Positions 62,704 to 64,000 of a stretch of 64,000 bases of DNA are shown here, in pieces; position 1 is the first letter of the stretch, and each line of letters starts with the position of its first letter. The notes beneath the pieces were generated by a model. It saw only the letters and a program-made list of their open reading frames with translations. It did no database searches and was not told the DNA's origin. Both the position numbers and the translations under genes were made by a program. The stretch covers positions 744,001 to 808,000 of the forward strand of contig CAXXKX010000003.1 of assembly GCA_963676655.2 (NCBI GenBank). Direction: 5' to 3'. This stretch comes from G963676655 sp963676655 (GTDB lineage Bacteria; Verrucomicrobiota; Lentisphaeria; Victivallales; Victivallaceae).

Positions 62704-63804
62704 TTATACTGAAAAACGGACGTGAACGTTGTCGCCGTCCTGGACAATGTAGTCTTTGCCTTCAATCCGCAATTTGCCGGCAGTCTTAGCGGCGTTCCAA
62801 CTACCGTATTCGCAAATATCTTCATATGAAACCACTTCCATGCGAATGAACCCCCGGCACATATCGGTGTGGATTTTACCGGCGGCTTCCGGAGCCGCAG
62901 TTCCGGCTGTAATCGTCCAGGCCTTTGTTTCTTTTGGGCCGGCAGTGAAGAATGTAATATAATTGAGCAGCCGGTAACTGGTTTCAATGACCCGGGTCAA
63001 ACCATTTTCACTTATACCTAGATCTTCAAGAAAAATTGCGGCTTCTTCATCATCAAGCTGGCTGAGTTCCTCCTCGAGCTTGGCACAAACCGGAACCACT
63101 TCCATTTTATGGCCGGCGGCATATTCAAGCAAGGCTTTAGTGGCGTCGGTTTCGCCGAAAGACCGAAAAGCGGTTTCATCACAATTCGCACAAATAAATG
63201 CCGGCATCGCGGTCAGCAGGCCAAATTCCCTGACCCGGCGCATTTCCGCCGGATTGTCGCGATCAATCTGCGGCAGACGGGATTCCGCCAGATCGGCGCT
63301 GATACGCTGCAGCAATTCCAGTTCCGCTTTGATTTCCGGGTCGGTAGAACGCATCTGTTTACGCGCTTTCGCCATCCGCTTTTCCAGCATTTCCAGATCA
63401 GCAAGCATCAATTCAGTAATAATTACCTCCAAATCACTGACCGGATCAATTTTCCCGGCAACGTGGACCACGTCAGCGTCTTCAAACACCCTGACTACAT
63501 GGGCTATCGCGTCAACATTGCGAATATGACCAAGGAACTGGTTTCCCAGCCCCTGCCCTTTGCTGGCGCCTTCAACCAGGCCGGCAATGTCAATAAACTT
63601 TAATGAAGTCGGAATTATTTTAGCGGAATTCTCCGTTTTAGCCAGAACATCCAAACGCTCATCCGGCACCAGGACAATTCCAGTATTGGGCTCAATCGTA
63701 CAAAACGGAAAGTTGGCCGAAGCGGCACCGCCTTTGCTTAAGGCGTTAAACAAGGTCGACTTTCCGACATTCGGCAGGCCGACAAATCCACACGAAAAAC
63801 TCAT
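62704..63804 (-). CDS. ychF: ribosome-binding ATPase YchF (Obg-like)
   Basis: 366 residues. G1 GLPNVGKST (8-16), G3 DIAGLVEGASKGQGLGNQFL, and the altered G4 region (CANCDE) that favours ATP over GTP match YchF/OLA1. A coiled-coil insertion (about 130-200) and a C-terminal TGS domain (ending GDNVHVRFSV) are present. GGAGAA lies before the start. It is convergent with the helicase gene (23 bases apart). Full length and well conserved. Confidence 0.95.
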   Translation of the reverse strand: MSFSCGFVGLPNVGKSTLFNALSKGGAASANFPFCTIEPNTGIVLVPDERLDVLAKTENSAKIIPTSLKFIDIAGLVEGASKGQGLGNQFLGHIRNVDAIAHVVRVFEDADVVHVAGKIDPVSDLEVIITELMLADLEMLEKRMAKARKQMRSTDPEIKAELELLQRISADLAESRLPQIDRDNPAEMRRVREFGLLTAMPAFICANCDETAFRSFGETDATKALLEYAAGHKMEVVPVCAKLEEELSQLDDEEAAIFLEDLGISENGLTRVIETSYRLLNYITFFTAGPKETKAWTITAGTAAPEAAGKIHTDMCRGFIRMEVVSYEDICEYGSWNAAKTAGKLRIEGKDYIVQDGDNVHVRFSV

Positions 63805-63881
63805 TCTGTTTTCTCCATAAACTATCTTATATTTAAATCTTTGTAAAACATAATAAAATTTTGCATCCGTCGTGCGGATTC

Positions 63882-63911
63882 AAAAAAAAACCCGCCCGGA
63901 AATCGAGCGGG
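63882..63911 (-). terminator. rho-independent terminator of the gene at the right edge
   Basis: Read leftward, CCCGC (63911-63907) pairs with GCGGG (63895-63891), loop 11 bases, followed by a run of nine T. It lies 20 bases after the stop codon at 63932. Confidence 0.7.
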
Positions 63912-63931
63912 ATAATATTCATAAAAGCCCT

Positions 63932-64000
63932 TTACCTGGAGATCGCTTCATCCTGATAGAAGAAGTTGAAAGCATTGTGCTCTTCATCAACTACCCAGGC
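63932..64000 (-). CDS. 3' end of an unidentified leftward gene (partial)
   Basis: The reverse strand stays open from the window edge to a TAA at 63934-63932, giving the C-terminus AWVVDEEHNAFNFFYQDEAI followed by SR. It is followed by a clear terminator, which supports a real gene. The family cannot be named from 22 residues. Confidence 0.5.
   Translation of the reverse strand, partial: AWVVDEEHNAFNFFYQDEAISR

Overview
The window most likely comes from a member of the Lentisphaerota (Victivallales-like; PVC superphylum). The main evidence is several short proteins with the prepilin-like N-terminus FTLIELLVVIAIIAILAS followed by a KAR.KAK..C..NLKQ segment, a family strongly expanded in Lentisphaerota. 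Supporting evidence is the dense mix of AraC regulators, sulfatase, BNR/sialidase-like proteins, GH42-like enzymes and URO-D-like proteins, plus a eukaryote-type IleRS. Several promoters match the sigma70 consensus very closely with 17-bp spacing. The taxonomic call is inference; no rRNA gene, tRNA gene, CRISPR array or prophage was seen.

Layout. 1-2413: start of a leftward gene, then a tight leftward lipid operon (YnbA-like CDP-alcohol phosphatidyltransferase, CdsA, PlsC). 2519-3716: small membrane-anchored protein and an exported nickel superoxide dismutase. 3757-8287: leftward cassette 1 (GntR/LacI-type regulator, pseudopilin, BNR protein, TIM-barrel hydrolase). 8529-12631: glycyl radical enzyme with its activase, divergent from an AraC regulator. 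12792-19589: ileS, sulfatase, soluble histidine kinase, esterase, all rightward. 19768-28437: cassette 2 (AraC, pseudopilin, large GH42-like enzyme, BNR protein, AraC, URO-D-like protein). 28678-30738: Sel1-repeat protein flanked by imperfect direct repeats. 31011-39426: cassette 3 (AraC, DapA/NanA-type aldolase, pseudopilin, a pseudopilin-BNR fusion, URO-D-like protein, Na+/solute symporter, Gfo/Idh/MocA oxidoreductase). 39583-45370: a REP-type tyrosine transposase, then arnA-arnT-arnD for lipid A aminoarabinose. 45683-52051: Fe-alcohol dehydrogenase, citrate synthase, lipoprotein, MBOAT acyltransferase, SGNH partner, SGNH hydrolase. 52052-57768: second transposase, DNA glycosylase, DUF445 protein and three small or unknown envelope proteins. 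57769-59539: mostly non-coding, with a REP-like hairpin pair, a GYF-domain protein and an array of about eight hairpins. 59540-64000: SNF2 helicase, ychF and the 3' end of another leftward gene.

How the genes work together. Three loci repeat one plan: a one-component regulator next to a pseudopilin, followed by enzymes or binding proteins for carbohydrate. Cassette 3 goes further by fusing a pseudopilin directly to a BNR domain closely similar to the free-standing BNR protein of cassette 2. Together they suggest that part of the pseudopilin family in these bacteria is tied to glycan capture or hydrolase display at the cell surface. Uptake (SSS symporter), aldol cleavage and redox steps are encoded beside it. 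This is the most interesting candidate system in the window.
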